Positions 15,556 through 22,553 of a stretch of DNA of 64,000 nt are shown one piece after another. Where the stretch lies: the IMG/VR virus record IMGVR_UViG_3300044646_001284, positions 1 to 64,000 of that record; one strand, written 5' to 3'. This stretch comes from a virus. The position numbers and the translations under genes are program-made. How positions within the stretch are numbered: the first letter of the stretch is position 1; each line of letters starts with the position of its first letter. The notes beneath the pieces were generated by a model. It worked only from the letters and a program-made list of their open reading frames with translations. It ran no database searches and was not told the DNA's origin.

Positions 15556-15737
15556 TGAGAACCATTCAAACCTGTGGGTCTTCTAATCCAGATGAAGATG
15601 AGTATTCGCTAACAATTGCATTTGAAAAGCAATCTATTACCTTAGATGGACTTTCTAGGGAAGATATGTTACGATTGCAATCGTGCATTGATTGTATGCT
15701 AATGGAGGATGAAAATGGCATTGGGACAACAAGTTGA
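15555..15737 (+). CDS. Small acidic protein (60 aa)
   Basis: ATG 15555 overlaps the previous TGA. DGLSREDMLRLQSCIDCML is a predicted helix following a short beta region. Function unknown. Confidence 0.55.
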   Translation: MRTIQTCGSSNPDEDEYSLTIAFEKQSITLDGLSREDMLRLQSCIDCMLMEDENGIGTTS

Positions 15738-15933
15738 AGAATCACTTAAAGAAGCAGAGTCAAACCTAAGAAATGCACTTGCTTATGCATCAAGAACTGA
15801 ACGTCCTATGGTAGTTTCTGTGATTGCAGATTTGATTAGTAGGATTGATAGTGTCATTCATACTGATGCTCTTTTGGATAAGTTAGAAAACAGAAAGGAG
15901 GGTGATCGTGGAATCTGGGGACCATTTGGATAA
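15715..15933 (+). CDS. Small helical protein (72 aa)
   Basis: ATG 15715 chosen because GGAGG (15704-15708) lies six bases upstream; an ATG at 15709 would be too close. Sequence is helical (ESLKEAESNLRNALAYASRT). Overlaps both neighbours. Function unknown. Confidence 0.55.
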   Translation: MALGQQVEESLKEAESNLRNALAYASRTERPMVVSVIADLISRIDSVIHTDALLDKLENRKEGDRGIWGPFG

Positions 15934-16291
15934 ACAAACAAATGAATTTGGTAAGGCACTACAAGATTGGTGGGACTCTGATGCCTGTAAACAAATGCAA
16001 AAAGCAAATGAAGAAGCAAAGCACCGTGCTGTAGGAAAGTATTTTATGCTTTCTGAAGAAGATAAACTTGATATGGTTCAGGCAATCTGTTATATTATGT
16101 GTAAGGCAGAAAGTGAAGGAACATCTCATCGTGGTCTATTGAATGAACTGGGAATCTATCCTTCTGGTTTCTGGGTAGACCATCTTATGGAAGTTCACAA
16201 TGCTCTGTGGTCTTATTATCATGATAAGAAACAAGAACAAGATCTCAAAGATGACTTAGATGCCCTTGATAATTTTATGAAGAAATCTTAA
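15908..16291 (+). CDS. Conserved hypothetical protein (127 aa)
   Basis: GTG 15908 follows AGGAGG (15897-15902). Trp-rich helical protein (ALQDWWDSDACKQMQK; YPSGFWVDHLMEVHNALWSYY) with a charged C-terminus. No domain recognised. Confidence 0.55.
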   Translation: MESGDHLDKQTNEFGKALQDWWDSDACKQMQKANEEAKHRAVGKYFMLSEEDKLDMVQAICYIMCKAESEGTSHRGLLNELGIYPSGFWVDHLMEVHNALWSYYHDKKQEQDLKDDLDALDNFMKKS

Positions 16292-16369
16292 GTGATTTCG
16301 AAGAAACCCTTAAGAAAACAATCATTGGATAGATAGTGTGTTAGGATTTGAAGATAATTGTAGAGAACT

Positions 16370-16555
16370 ATGACTCACTCAAGATCCACAGAAAAAGACC
16401 TTACAATTGAAGAATGGAACGAAATGATAGCACTCAAAGATGCTATAAACATCAATCCTGCTACTGTCCATCCTGATAAAATGGAACTTTTTACATCATT
16501 GTTAGTTAAATCATTAGAAGGAAAAGGTGATGACCAACCCCCAAACATTCAGTGA
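16370..16555 (+). CDS. Small protein (61 aa)
   Basis: Charged N-terminus (STEKDLTIEEWNEMIALKDAI) and a proline-containing end. The 78 bp before it contain no gene. Function unknown. Confidence 0.5.
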   Translation: MTHSRSTEKDLTIEEWNEMIALKDAININPATVHPDKMELFTSLLVKSLEGKGDDQPPNIQ

Positions 16556-16559
16556 GAAA

Positions 16560-16694
16560 ATGCTCATATCATATAAAAATATGGAGGGAAGAATTGTATT
16601 TGTGGATAATCAATATTTTACCTTCACTCCAAATGGTAGCAGTGCTCTCCTTTTAGTGTATAGACAAGATTGGAACACTGTGACAGTTCTGTAA
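16560..16694 (+). CDS. Small beta-strand protein (44 aa)
   Basis: YKNMEGRIVFVDNQYFTFTP then LLLVYRQDWNTVTVL: alternating hydrophobic strands with a central NG turn, resembling small cyanophage proteins that sit before promoter cassettes. Its 3' end enters the dyad of the cassette that follows. Confidence 0.5.
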   Translation: MLISYKNMEGRIVFVDNQYFTFTPNGSSALLLVYRQDWNTVTVL

Positions 16695-16748
16695 GTGGCA
16701 CAAACCCCTTGACTTTCCTCCCCAAACCTGCTATTATTACTAGGTAAT
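16679..16748 (+). promoter_or_regulatory. Promoter cassette, ATTAC-class (KTSC-like gene)
   Basis: Imperfect dyad TGTGACAGTT/AAGTGGCACA (16679-16702), -35 TTGACT (16709-16714), 17 bp spacer, -10 TATTAT (16732-16737) overlapping the palindrome ATTAC-TAG-GTAAT (16736-16748). ATG at 16762 has no Shine-Dalgarno. Confidence 0.8.
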
Positions 16749-16761
16749 CAATCAAAAGCAC

Positions 16762-16992
16762 ATGTCTGTTACTGCTATTCTTGCTGTTGAATCTTCTGCT
16801 ATTTCTCAAGTTTCCTTTGACTATGATGAAATGCAAGTTGGAGTGACTTATAAGAGCAATCCTGATAAGTCTTATGTGTTCTCTTGCCAAAATCCTATTG
16901 ATGTTGAGGATCAAATTCGTACTGCTGAGAGTGTTGGTAAACTGATCTCACAACTGAAGAACAATAAAGTTCTTGTTCCTATTCAGATGTGA
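16762..16992 (+). CDS. KTSC-like domain protein (76 aa)
   Basis: AVESSAISQVSFDYDEMQVG, then VTYKSNPDKSYVFSC and a helix ending in SVGKLISQL follow the layout of KTSC domains (beta-beta-beta-helix, S..G near the end), seen in phages and bacteria as small nucleic-acid-associated modules. Leader is short and lacks a ribosome site. Family match moderate. Confidence 0.6.
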   Translation: MSVTAILAVESSAISQVSFDYDEMQVGVTYKSNPDKSYVFSCQNPIDVEDQIRTAESVGKLISQLKNNKVLVPIQM

Positions 16993-17008
16993 TACATAAT
17001 TAGATAGA

Positions 17009-17053
17009 GGTTAAGTCCCTGTTATATCCTTATGAGGTATATCACACTTAACC
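17009..17053 (+). other. Hairpin upstream of tRNA-Ser
   Basis: GGTTAAGT (17009-17016) pairs with ACTTAACC (17046-17053); inside, ATATCC pairs with GGTATAT. Eight base pairs from tRNA-Ser. It could protect or process the tRNA precursor, or be a terminator without a T-run. Confidence 0.5.
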
Positions 17054-17060
17054 CATCATT

Positions 17061-17143
17061 GGAAGGAGTCCGGTTGGTCGAGGACACCGCCTTGAAAGCG
17101 GCTGGGTGTAAAAACTTCGCAGGTTCGATTCCTGTTCCTTCCG
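17061..17143 (+). tRNA. tRNA-Ser(UGA)
   Basis: Acceptor GGAAGGA/TCCTTCC, D-arm, anticodon stem CCGC/GCGG with loop CTTGAAA (anticodon TGA), long variable arm (CTGGGTG..AACTTCGC), T-arm CAGG-TTCGATT-CCTG, discriminator G. Class II tRNA reading UCA. CCA not encoded. Confidence 0.9.
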
Positions 17144-17153
17144 TTGATACTCG

Positions 17154-17247
17154 CTAGGCACATAGCCTAGAAGGAGATCAACCTTACTGAAAGTGTTATT
17201 GATGCCTGTGGGGAGTCAATAACTTACTTCAGTATTGTACACCTTCT
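17154..17247 (+). ncRNA. Structured RNA between tRNA-Ser and tRNA-Val
   Basis: Hairpin 1: CTAGGC (17154-17159)/GCCTAG (17165-17170). Long hairpin 2: AGAAGG (17169-17174)/CCTTCT (17242-17247), TACTGAA (17185-17191)/TTCAGTA (17228-17234), GTTATTGA (17195-17202)/TCAATAAC (17216-17223), with a GGGG-containing 13 nt apical loop. The two overlap by two bases, so they may alternate. No open frame fits. Not a tRNA. A processed non-coding RNA in the tRNA transcript is the likeliest reading. Confidence 0.6.
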
Positions 17248-17320
17248 ATCATAGCGCCTGGAGATAAACTTGTCTGCTTGATAGTCGTAAGGGGTACAAC
17301 CAGGAAAGTTGTATTAAATA

Positions 17321-17377
17321 AAGAGTCCCCTAGGCCACATCGTAGATTATCGTAGGTGGACACTCTTGCCCCTTTTT
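17321..17377 (+). terminator. Terminator-like hairpin before tRNA-Val
   Basis: AAGAGT (17321-17326) pairs with ACTCTT (17362-17367), with inner CCAC..TCGTA/TCGTA region pairs, followed by GCCCC and five T (17373-17377). tRNA-Val begins at the next base, so the T-run may instead be only a linker. Confidence 0.45.
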
Positions 17378-17453
17378 GGGAGATTAACTCAGTGGTTAGA
17401 GTGTCTGCTTTACACGCAGAAAGTCCACAGTTCGAATCTGTGATTTCCCACCA
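17378..17453 (+). tRNA. tRNA-Val(UAC)
   Basis: Acceptor GGGAGAT/ATTTCCC (one G-U), D-arm ACTC/GAGT, anticodon stem TCTGC/GCAGA with loop TTTACAC (anticodon TAC), T-arm CACAG-TTCGAAT-CTGTG, discriminator A and an encoded CCA (17451-17453). Abuts tRNA-Pro with no gap. Confidence 0.93.
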
Positions 17454-17524
17454 CGGGGCGTAGTATAGTGGTAGAATGCTGCTTTTGGGAAGCAGAGGTG
17501 CAAGTTCGATTCTTGCCGCCCCGA
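17454..17524 (+). tRNA. tRNA-Pro(UGG)
   Basis: Acceptor CGGGGCG/CGCCCCG, anticodon stem CTGCT/AGCAG with loop TTTGGGA (anticodon TGG), T-arm GCAAG-TTCGATT-CTTGC, discriminator A. Starts on the base after the CCA of tRNA-Val. Confidence 0.92.
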
Positions 17525-17563
17525 TAGGAGAACTAAATATCTCCAACCAACTAAATTATTGTT

Positions 17564-17719
17564 ATGTCACTTATTTCACAACAAGATAGAAACCTTGCTA
17601 TAGAAGCATTAGATTTCTATATCTTTAGTAAAGGTAATGACTTCACTGAAGCAAAGAGAGGAGAAGTAAATGCTCTTCTTAATTGGATTAAATTGGAACA
17701 TCAGAAGCATGATAATTAA
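17564..17719 (+). CDS. Small helical protein (51 aa)
   Basis: ATG 17564 to TAA 17719. SQQDRNLAIEALDFYIFSKG and KRGEVNALLNWIKLEHQKHD, two short helices. Lies between tRNA-Pro and the next gene; no Shine-Dalgarno. Function unknown. Confidence 0.5.
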   Translation: MSLISQQDRNLAIEALDFYIFSKGNDFTEAKRGEVNALLNWIKLEHQKHDN

Positions 17720-17723
17720 TTTG

Positions 17724-17732
17724 TGGTATAAT
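17724..17732 (+). promoter_or_regulatory. Extended -10 promoter, leaderless geometry
   Basis: TGG-TATAAT (17724-17732) ends six bases before ATG 17739, the same spacing as the CATAC-class cassettes, but here without dyad or palindrome. Confidence 0.5.
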
Positions 17733-17738
17733 GCAGAC

Positions 17739-17870
17739 ATGAAACAATGGCGTTGGACTTTAACTGATCCTACACATTTTGATATGGAATCAGGTCAAAG
17801 AGAAAACCTTCGTGATGCTATGAATGATGTAGCAAATACTGTAGAGTATTTGTTGAACAAACAAACTTAA
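17739..17870 (+). CDS. Small protein (43 aa), probably leaderless
   Basis: ATG 17739 chosen over upstream in-frame starts because of the TATAAT just before it. MKQWRWTLTDPTHFDMESGQ then a helix NLRDAMNDVANTVEYLLN. No domain recognised. Confidence 0.5.
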   Translation: MKQWRWTLTDPTHFDMESGQRENLRDAMNDVANTVEYLLNKQT

Positions 17871-17875
17871 TTTAT

Positions 17876-17948
17876 TCCCCTATAGCTCAATGGTAGATGC
17901 GTCTGACTGTTAATCAGAATGTTCCTGGTTCGAGTCCAGGTGGGGGAG
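17876..17948 (+). tRNA. tRNA-Asn(GUU)
   Basis: Acceptor TCCCCTA/TGGGGGA (one G-U), anticodon stem TCTGA/TCAGA with loop CTGTTAA (anticodon GTT), T-arm CCTGG-TTCGAGT-CCAGG, discriminator G. CCA not encoded. Confidence 0.92.
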
Positions 17949-17951
17949 TTT

Positions 17952-18024
17952 GGGGGCATAGCTCAATTGGTAGAGCACTTGCTTTGCAAGCAAGATGTTT
18001 CGGGTTCGAGTCCCGATGCTTCCA
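17952..18024 (+). tRNA. tRNA-Ala(UGC)
   Basis: Acceptor GGGGGCA/TGCTTCC (two G-U pairs), D-arm GCTC/GAGC, anticodon stem CTTGC/GCAAG with loop TTTGCAA (anticodon TGC), T-arm TCGGG-TTCGAGT-CCCGA, discriminator A. Confidence 0.93.
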
Positions 18025-18085
18025 TTAGATAGTTACACTGTTGTGAAAACTATCTAAACTACGTTGTTTTACGTTATTAATTACT

Positions 18086-19075
18086 ATGACTACATATAAA
18101 AAAATTGAAATCCCTTGTGGAGTTCCTGATCTAAATTGGTTTTCTGATTTAGAAGTTCCTACATTTAACACAGCAAAATTTGTAGGATTTGAAATTAGAG
18201 ACTGTGATAGTATCATTTACACTAATAATCTAGGTCAAGTTGTAAATGTTGTCAGAGCAACTGGAACTGATTATATAAATGCAGATAAAATTAAAAATAA
18301 TATTGAAGTAAAAGGTATTCAAATTGATAGCCTTCCCCCTGTTATTTTGGAAGATGGAACTTCCATTGATGGGTTTACTCGTGGATATGCTCTTAAATCT
18401 CTTGGGCAAAATAAGTGGGTATATACTGTTGTTAAACTTGAAGATGGGTATGAACTTGAAGATCTAAAAGATGAATTGGGTCTTGGTTGCAATGACCATC
18501 CTCCATCAAAAGCTGCAGATATTAAAGATTTTAAAGTTCGTCTTGCAAATTGGATTGATAGGTATCAGAAAAGAAATTCTGATAAACTTCCTACACTTGA
18601 TCAATGTTTAGATTGGTGGTCTTCCATTCGACATTCTATTAAAGAAGAAAAAGTAAAGTCTGCTTGTGAAGATGTTCTCAACAAGATTAGAACCAAATCA
18701 AGCATGGTTCCTCTGAAAAAAGAGGAAGCAGAAAGTAAAGCAAGAAAAATGCTTGAATGTGATAATCAAACAGAAGTAATTGCAATTAATAATAAAAGAA
18801 GCACTTACATTGAAAGAGCATTTATTCAAGCACTTAATGCTATTTCAAACAATAAAAATGTTAAGGTAGTTGGATTTTTGAGTGATGTTCCTGCCGAAGA
18901 GGCAAAAAAAGCAAGGCAACAATTAAAAAAAGATGTTCAAAAATTGAATAAAATGTTTAGAAATTATGCACAAAAGTATAATGACGATGTAATTAATGAT
19001 TTGATTACTATAGAAGGATTTATTCCTCAAATTCTTGATGAAGAAGATACAACTGAATTAGTGAGAATTTCCTAA
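18086..19075 (+). CDS. ParB-like domain protein (329 aa)
   Basis: Residues ~60-118 follow the ParB N-terminal nuclease fold pattern: INADKIKNNIEVKGIQIDSL, PPVILEDGTSIDGFTRGYAL with I94-DGFTR99 in place of the usual IDGHHR. The rest is helical and charged, with a Lys-rich C-terminal coiled coil (EEAKKARQQLKKDVQKLNKM, ~272-291). Phage ParB-like proteins range from partition factors to transcription regulators and nucleases. Followed by a strong terminator, so it ends a unit. Family moderate, function unknown. Confidence 0.6.
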   Translation: MTTYKKIEIPCGVPDLNWFSDLEVPTFNTAKFVGFEIRDCDSIIYTNNLGQVVNVVRATGTDYINADKIKNNIEVKGIQIDSLPPVILEDGTSIDGFTRGYALKSLGQNKWVYTVVKLEDGYELEDLKDELGLGCNDHPPSKAADIKDFKVRLANWIDRYQKRNSDKLPTLDQCLDWWSSIRHSIKEEKVKSACEDVLNKIRTKSSMVPLKKEEAESKARKMLECDNQTEVIAINNKRSTYIERAFIQALNAISNNKNVKVVGFLSDVPAEEAKKARQQLKKDVQKLNKMFRNYAQKYNDDVINDLITIEGFIPQILDEEDTTELVRIS

Positions 19076-19080
19076 TAATT

Positions 19081-19107
19081 AGAGGGTCATTTTGACCCTC
19101 TTTTTTA
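19081..19107 (+). terminator. Intrinsic terminator after ParB-like gene
   Basis: GAGGGTCA (19082-19089) pairs with TGACCCTC (19093-19100), three-base loop, then TTTTTT. Textbook rho-independent terminator, placed directly before the next promoter cassette. Confidence 0.9.
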
Positions 19108-19114
19108 TTGTCCA

Positions 19115-19182
19115 TGCCACCTGTACAACTGGCACAATAGACCACTAAAACCATTAAGAATGTGCTATAATTACTTTGTAAT
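19115..19182 (+). promoter_or_regulatory. Promoter cassette, ATTAC-class
   Basis: Dyad TGCCA..TGGCA (19115-19134, inner part TGTACAAC), extended -10 TGC-TATAAT (19163-19171) overlapping palindrome ATTAC-TTT-GTAAT (19170-19182). ATG at 19194 without Shine-Dalgarno. Confidence 0.75.
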
Positions 19183-19193
19183 TGATGTGAACC

Positions 19194-19337
19194 ATGTCTA
19201 CTGCATTTCTCGATGACATTCAAATTGATGAGTTTGATTGTATCATTCCAAATGAATCCATGTTTGATCTCTTTGATGATAACTGGGAGTCTGTGACTGA
19301 AAGTGACATGGAAGATTGGATTTTGATTGAGGATTGA
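19194..19337 (+). CDS. Small very acidic protein (47 aa)
   Basis: ATG 19194 to TGA 19335-19337. Rich in Asp/Glu (FLDDIQIDEFD, FDLFDDNWESVTESDMEDWI) with few basic residues; such DNA-mimic-like charge is common in early host-inhibitor proteins, though no homologue is recognised. Expressed from its own cassette. Confidence 0.55.
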   Translation: MSTAFLDDIQIDEFDCIIPNESMFDLFDDNWESVTESDMEDWILIED

Positions 19338-20038
19338 CTAATAAATTAATTAATACTAAAATTCATTTATTTCATATCCCCATGCATACTGAACTAGAAA
19401 AAGTATTAGAGTCTGATTACTATAAAAAAATTCAAACAGTACTAGAAAATATAAATGATATAGGACTAATTGAACGTGGTGTGGGATTTTGTTTTAGTAT
19501 GAGTGATATGATACTAAAACTCTTATATAAAAATGGAATTGAATGTGAATTAATTGAGTGCAGCCTTATGGTTGTGATGAAAAATCCTCCAGCTTTACAT
19601 TTGGTTGGATATCCAGGAACTTTCAAAATTCCAACTAAGACACAAATGGAAACCCACGTTGTATGTCTTACAAAAACTCCTGTTCCTATTTTGGTTGATT
19701 GTAGTATAAGGCATATTGACCCAACGATTCCTTTTGTTTGTATGCCAGTTATGAATCATTTTAATCATACAAATTTTGTGGAGTATGATTTTGAAAATAG
19801 TGTATGGACATATCAGCAAAAGAAAGATAGTTTGATTCCAAAACTTCACCAAGAAAGTATTTTGGATAGAATTAGGAAAGATGCAAACACAGACAAAGAA
19901 ATCAAATTTATCAAGTTCTTTATGTTTGTGTTATTTGCCGTGAGTTCTCTTAACTTTGGTAGGGGTATGGTTGACTTTTATTATACTGTTCTTCATCCAG
20001 AACAACACCCAACCAGAGACCTGAGAATTAAAAAATGA
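19334..20038 (+). CDS. Transglutaminase/cysteine-protease-like protein (234 aa)
   Basis: A possible Cys-His-Asp triad is seen: C53 (RGVGFCFSMSDMI), H108 (METHVVCL), D122 (PILVDCSIRHIDP), with the spacing and strand context of transglutaminase-like folds. A C-terminal hydrophobic segment (FIKFFMFVLFAVSSLNF, ~195-211) could anchor it in a membrane. Start uncertain: TTG 19334 overlaps the upstream stop and follows GAGGA, while ATG 19382 gives a shorter form. Target unknown. Confidence 0.55.
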   Translation: MTNKLINTKIHLFHIPMHTELEKVLESDYYKKIQTVLENINDIGLIERGVGFCFSMSDMILKLLYKNGIECELIECSLMVVMKNPPALHLVGYPGTFKIPTKTQMETHVVCLTKTPVPILVDCSIRHIDPTIPFVCMPVMNHFNHTNFVEYDFENSVWTYQQKKDSLIPKLHQESILDRIRKDANTDKEIKFIKFFMFVLFAVSSLNFGRGMVDFYYTVLHPEQHPTRDLRIKK

Positions 20039-20217
20039 AACCTAAATTTCGTAATGTACTTGAAATGGCACTGGAAGAAGGTGTTAGGTTTGGATGGAAT
20101 CGTGCTCACAAACATGTAGAAGGCACACCACACATTGATGCTGCTGCTGATGCTATTGTGAATGAGATTATGAACTCTCTTGATACATGGTTTGACTTTG
20201 AGGATGACAATGACTGA
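20035..20217 (+). CDS. Conserved small cyanophage-type protein (60 aa)
   Basis: MKPKFRNVLEMALEEGVRFGWNRAHKH pattern is familiar from T4-like cyanophages. Predicted helices with an acidic C-terminus. Overlaps both neighbours. Function unknown. Confidence 0.65.
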   Translation: MKPKFRNVLEMALEEGVRFGWNRAHKHVEGTPHIDAAADAIVNEIMNSLDTWFDFEDDND

Positions 20218-20515
20218 TGGTAAGTTGAGAGTCTATGATAAAGGAAAAGAAACTCTCACCATTGATGATAGTTCTTGGGGAAAAATCCAAACACCAGAAA
20301 TGAAATTAGAGGTCAAAGAAATGACTCACGAAGAAATGCTTGAAGAAGCAGAGAGAATAGAACTAGCAAACAAATCATTTGAGGAACTTACCAAAGACCA
20401 AAGAATTCAATTGGCATTAGAAGAAATTGATTGGATTGTGATTGGCGGACAGGATGGTGAGGAGTTTTATGGTTCTATACAGTTTCTCCGAAAAGTATTG
20501 AAAAGTTTGGCATAA
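20210..20515 (+). CDS. Conserved hypothetical protein (101 aa)
   Basis: ATG 20210, just after AGGATGA, is preferred to a start 30 bases upstream. Beta-type N-terminus then a glutamate-rich helix (MTHEEMLEEAERIELANKSF) and EEIDWIVIGGQDGEEFYGS. Function unknown. Confidence 0.55.
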   Translation: MTDGKLRVYDKGKETLTIDDSSWGKIQTPEMKLEVKEMTHEEMLEEAERIELANKSFEELTKDQRIQLALEEIDWIVIGGQDGEEFYGSIQFLRKVLKSLA

Positions 20516-20533
20516 TATCAGGATTCTGAATAA

Positions 20534-20743
20534 ATGCCATTTATCAGGAAAACAACTAAAATGACAAGATTTGTAAAGAACCCAGATGAGATTGTTCTAG
20601 AAGATGTAAAGATGGTGCATTATGAAGTAATGGAACCAAACAAAGCAGTATGGTTAGGAATCTATCTAAACAATGGTAAGATGTATCACCTGAACATTGG
20701 TGGTGATAATTTATGGATTAATTATAGTGATGAAACATTATGA
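20534..20743 (+). CDS. Hypothetical protein (69 aa)
   Basis: Mostly beta, with KAVWLGIYLNNGKMYHLNIG. ATG 20561 is an alternative start. Overlaps the next gene by 4 bp. Function unknown. Confidence 0.5.
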   Translation: MPFIRKTTKMTRFVKNPDEIVLEDVKMVHYEVMEPNKAVWLGIYLNNGKMYHLNIGGDNLWINYSDETL

Positions 20744-21003
20744 AACTCTTTGATTATGAAACCTATCAGGACTATGGAAAGGAATGGTTCTTCCAAGTTC
20801 TTACATCCCCAAAGTTTGCTCTGTTGGATATTACAGTCCAGTGGGATGAGTTTCCTGCCACTGAAATATTCCCTTTGTTGATTATGAGTATTGGGAGCAC
20901 TCAGTTGTTTGGATTTACATTTCGTTGGAAGTGGTTTGAGATTAGTATGGATGTGATTGATACAAAACCACGCAACTTTGAATGGTATAGGAGAAACAAA
21001 TGA
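20740..21003 (+). CDS. Hypothetical aromatic-rich protein (87 aa)
   Basis: Many Trp/Phe (YGKEWFFQVL, FGFTFRWKWFEISMD); mixed alpha-beta, no clear transmembrane helix. Coupled at both ends by ATGA overlaps. Confidence 0.55.
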   Translation: MKLFDYETYQDYGKEWFFQVLTSPKFALLDITVQWDEFPATEIFPLLIMSIGSTQLFGFTFRWKWFEISMDVIDTKPRNFEWYRRNK

Positions 21004-21224
21004 CTGAAGAACAAGAAATTCCTTATGTGAATATTTCAACCGATAATACATTTTTTATTCACCAACCAAAACAATCTAACTACAAGTGCTACTTATTTGG
21101 TAATCGTCCTGATGTGAATACTGGTATTGTTTATATACCAGCAGAAGGAAGAGTGCCTAATCGTTTTGTGAGGTGGATGATGTATTTGTGTTTTGATTCG
21201 GTTTGGGTGAAAGAAAATGACTAA
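21000..21224 (+). CDS. Hypothetical protein (74 aa)
   Basis: Pattern NISTDNTFFIHQ, CYLFGNRPDVNTGIVYIPAE and VPNRFVRWMMYLCFDSVWV. Reads like a small globular beta protein. Function unknown. Confidence 0.55.
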   Translation: MTEEQEIPYVNISTDNTFFIHQPKQSNYKCYLFGNRPDVNTGIVYIPAEGRVPNRFVRWMMYLCFDSVWVKEND

Positions 21225-21420
21225 ACTATCAGCAGCAGACCTTATGGTAATTCATAACACTCTTTATAAAAGTTTGAATGTTGTTGGAAACAGCATTTGG
21301 ACACAAGAAACCAGAGAAAGAGTTATGGATAAGGTGTCTATTATTATGGAACAAATGAACGCAGAAGTTGTCTGTGGTGATGTAGAACCTATTGTAGTGA
21401 GTGGAGATTTGGGAGGATGA
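21217..21420 (+). CDS. Hypothetical helical protein (67 aa)
   Basis: SAADLMVIHNTLYKSLNVVG and RERVMDKVSIIMEQMN are helices; C-terminus is short and acidic. Ends in GGGAGGATGA, which supplies the Shine-Dalgarno of the next gene. Confidence 0.55.
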   Translation: MTKLSAADLMVIHNTLYKSLNVVGNSIWTQETRERVMDKVSIIMEQMNAEVVCGDVEPIVVSGDLGG

Positions 21421-21560
21421 CGGAAAACAAACAACTCACAGAATACATCAAAGAAGTTCTCAATCCTCCTGATAATGTAGAACTCTCTGTTTATGATGAA
21501 GATAATAATGAAAAAGATTTATCTAATGGTATTGTAAATGTTTGGGTAGAAAAGAAATGA
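21417..21560 (+). CDS. Small protein (47 aa)
   Basis: ATG 21417 follows GGGAGG. LTEYIKEVLNPPDNVELSVY then an acidic Asn/Asp stretch and VNVWVEKK. Function unknown. Confidence 0.5.
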   Translation: MTENKQLTEYIKEVLNPPDNVELSVYDEDNNEKDLSNGIVNVWVEKK

Positions 21561-21757
21561 ACGATGATAATTTGATTGGGGGACTTCTACTTGCTGTTCT
21601 CGCATCTATTGGTGTGACTTTCCTTTTAGGTGCTCGTTTTGGTTATGATGATGGTGTCGCAGATGGAAAGAATGGGGGTATTGTGTATTGTATGGAACAA
21701 CTAAAGAATTGTAAGACCACTTATGATTACTTGAAACTTCAGGAGAAACAAAAATGA
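21557..21757 (+). CDS. Small single-pass membrane protein (66 aa)
   Basis: LIGGLLLAVLASIGVTFLLG (about 6-25) is a clear transmembrane helix, followed by FGYDDGVADGKNGG and a Cys-containing tail. ATG 21557 overlaps the previous stop. Confidence 0.6.
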   Translation: MNDDNLIGGLLLAVLASIGVTFLLGARFGYDDGVADGKNGGIVYCMEQLKNCKTTYDYLKLQEKQK

Positions 21758-21861
21758 CTCACCCATCTTATTGTTGCCCTAAATGTGGAGCACAGATAGG
21801 ATGGACTGGAAGGTTCTTTCAGTTTCTTCGTATTCCATTACATCGGTGTAAGGACACTTGA
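21754..21861 (+). CDS. Zinc-ribbon mini-protein (35 aa)
   Basis: CCPKCGAQ near the start and a late Cys (LHRCKDT) could coordinate zinc. Its end enters the next cassette dyad. AGGAGAAA precedes the ATG. Confidence 0.45.
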   Translation: MTHPSYCCPKCGAQIGWTGRFFQFLRIPLHRCKDT

Positions 21862-21909
21862 AGAACTGGCACAGCAGGGCACCCAAAGTGGTCTGTGATG
21901 CCCTATAAT
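21853..21909 (+). promoter_or_regulatory. Promoter cassette without palindrome
   Basis: Dyad element GACACTTGAAGAACTGGCAC (21853-21872) and TATAAT (21904-21909); no CATAC or ATTAC palindrome. ATG lies 22 bp downstream at 21932. Confidence 0.5.
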
Positions 21910-21931
21910 ACTCTCATAAGCAACCAAACCG

Positions 21932-22141
21932 ATGACTAATCCAATCATTCCCAAAGTCGCATACATTCCTCTGGAATACCATATGTCTGTTGAAGATTTC
22001 TTGGAAGTTTGGAAGGATATGGAAATGGAAGATGAACCAACCCAAGAAGATTATGATACTGCTGTTCTTGATAGAGCACAATCGTATTTTTATGATATGA
22101 GAGGATTATTTGAAAAGTACATTCGTTTGGAGGATGCCTGA
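21932..22141 (+). CDS. Hypothetical protein (69 aa)
   Basis: YIPLEYHMSVEDFLEVWKDM and an acidic middle, then RAQSYFYDMRGLFEKYIRLE. Starts after its own cassette and overlaps the next gene by one base. Function unknown. Confidence 0.55.
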   Translation: MTNPIIPKVAYIPLEYHMSVEDFLEVWKDMEMEDEPTQEDYDTAVLDRAQSYFYDMRGLFEKYIRLEDA

Positions 22142-22347
22142 TGAAAGACGAAGAAATCCTAAAACTTGCTAACACCTATGGGTTTGATAGACACATATGT
22201 AAAACAACACACGACATTTACTGGGAATGTGATGAAAAAGACTTCTTGAAGTTTGTCCAAAAAATCTATCAAATGGGTTATGATGATGGTTGCTACGAAA
22301 CATCTTATTCCACTGGATACACTGGACTTTTTGGAGAACCACAATGA
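22141..22347 (+). CDS. Small protein, paralogue of 22553-22726 (68 aa)
   Basis: Shares DEEILKL, F-KF-QxIxQMGYxxG and Y-x-x-SY with the product of 22553-22726, so the two arose by duplication. Helical, function unknown. Confidence 0.6.
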   Translation: MKDEEILKLANTYGFDRHICKTTHDIYWECDEKDFLKFVQKIYQMGYDDGCYETSYSTGYTGLFGEPQ

Positions 22348-22553
22348 TGACTAACACAGCATACCAAATCTGGGAAACATTCAAAGCAGAATTGATTGTA
22401 GAACCCACAGATGATATGAAAGAAGCATTAGCATCTTCTATTCGTGTGATTTCTTCTCTCATTCATAGAGATGGAGTGCTATCAAATGAACCTTGGCTTA
22501 CTCATACTGCTCAAGAACTGAATGAGATTGCTGATGATGTGGAGGCACTCTAA
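22344..22553 (+). CDS. Hypothetical helical protein (69 aa)
   Basis: Two adjacent ATGs (22344, 22347). YQIWETFKAELIVEPTDDMK and RVISSLIHRDGVL, ending TAQELNEIADDVEAL. Sits between the two paralogues. Function unknown. Confidence 0.55.
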   Translation: MMTNTAYQIWETFKAELIVEPTDDMKEALASSIRVISSLIHRDGVLSNEPWLTHTAQELNEIADDVEAL

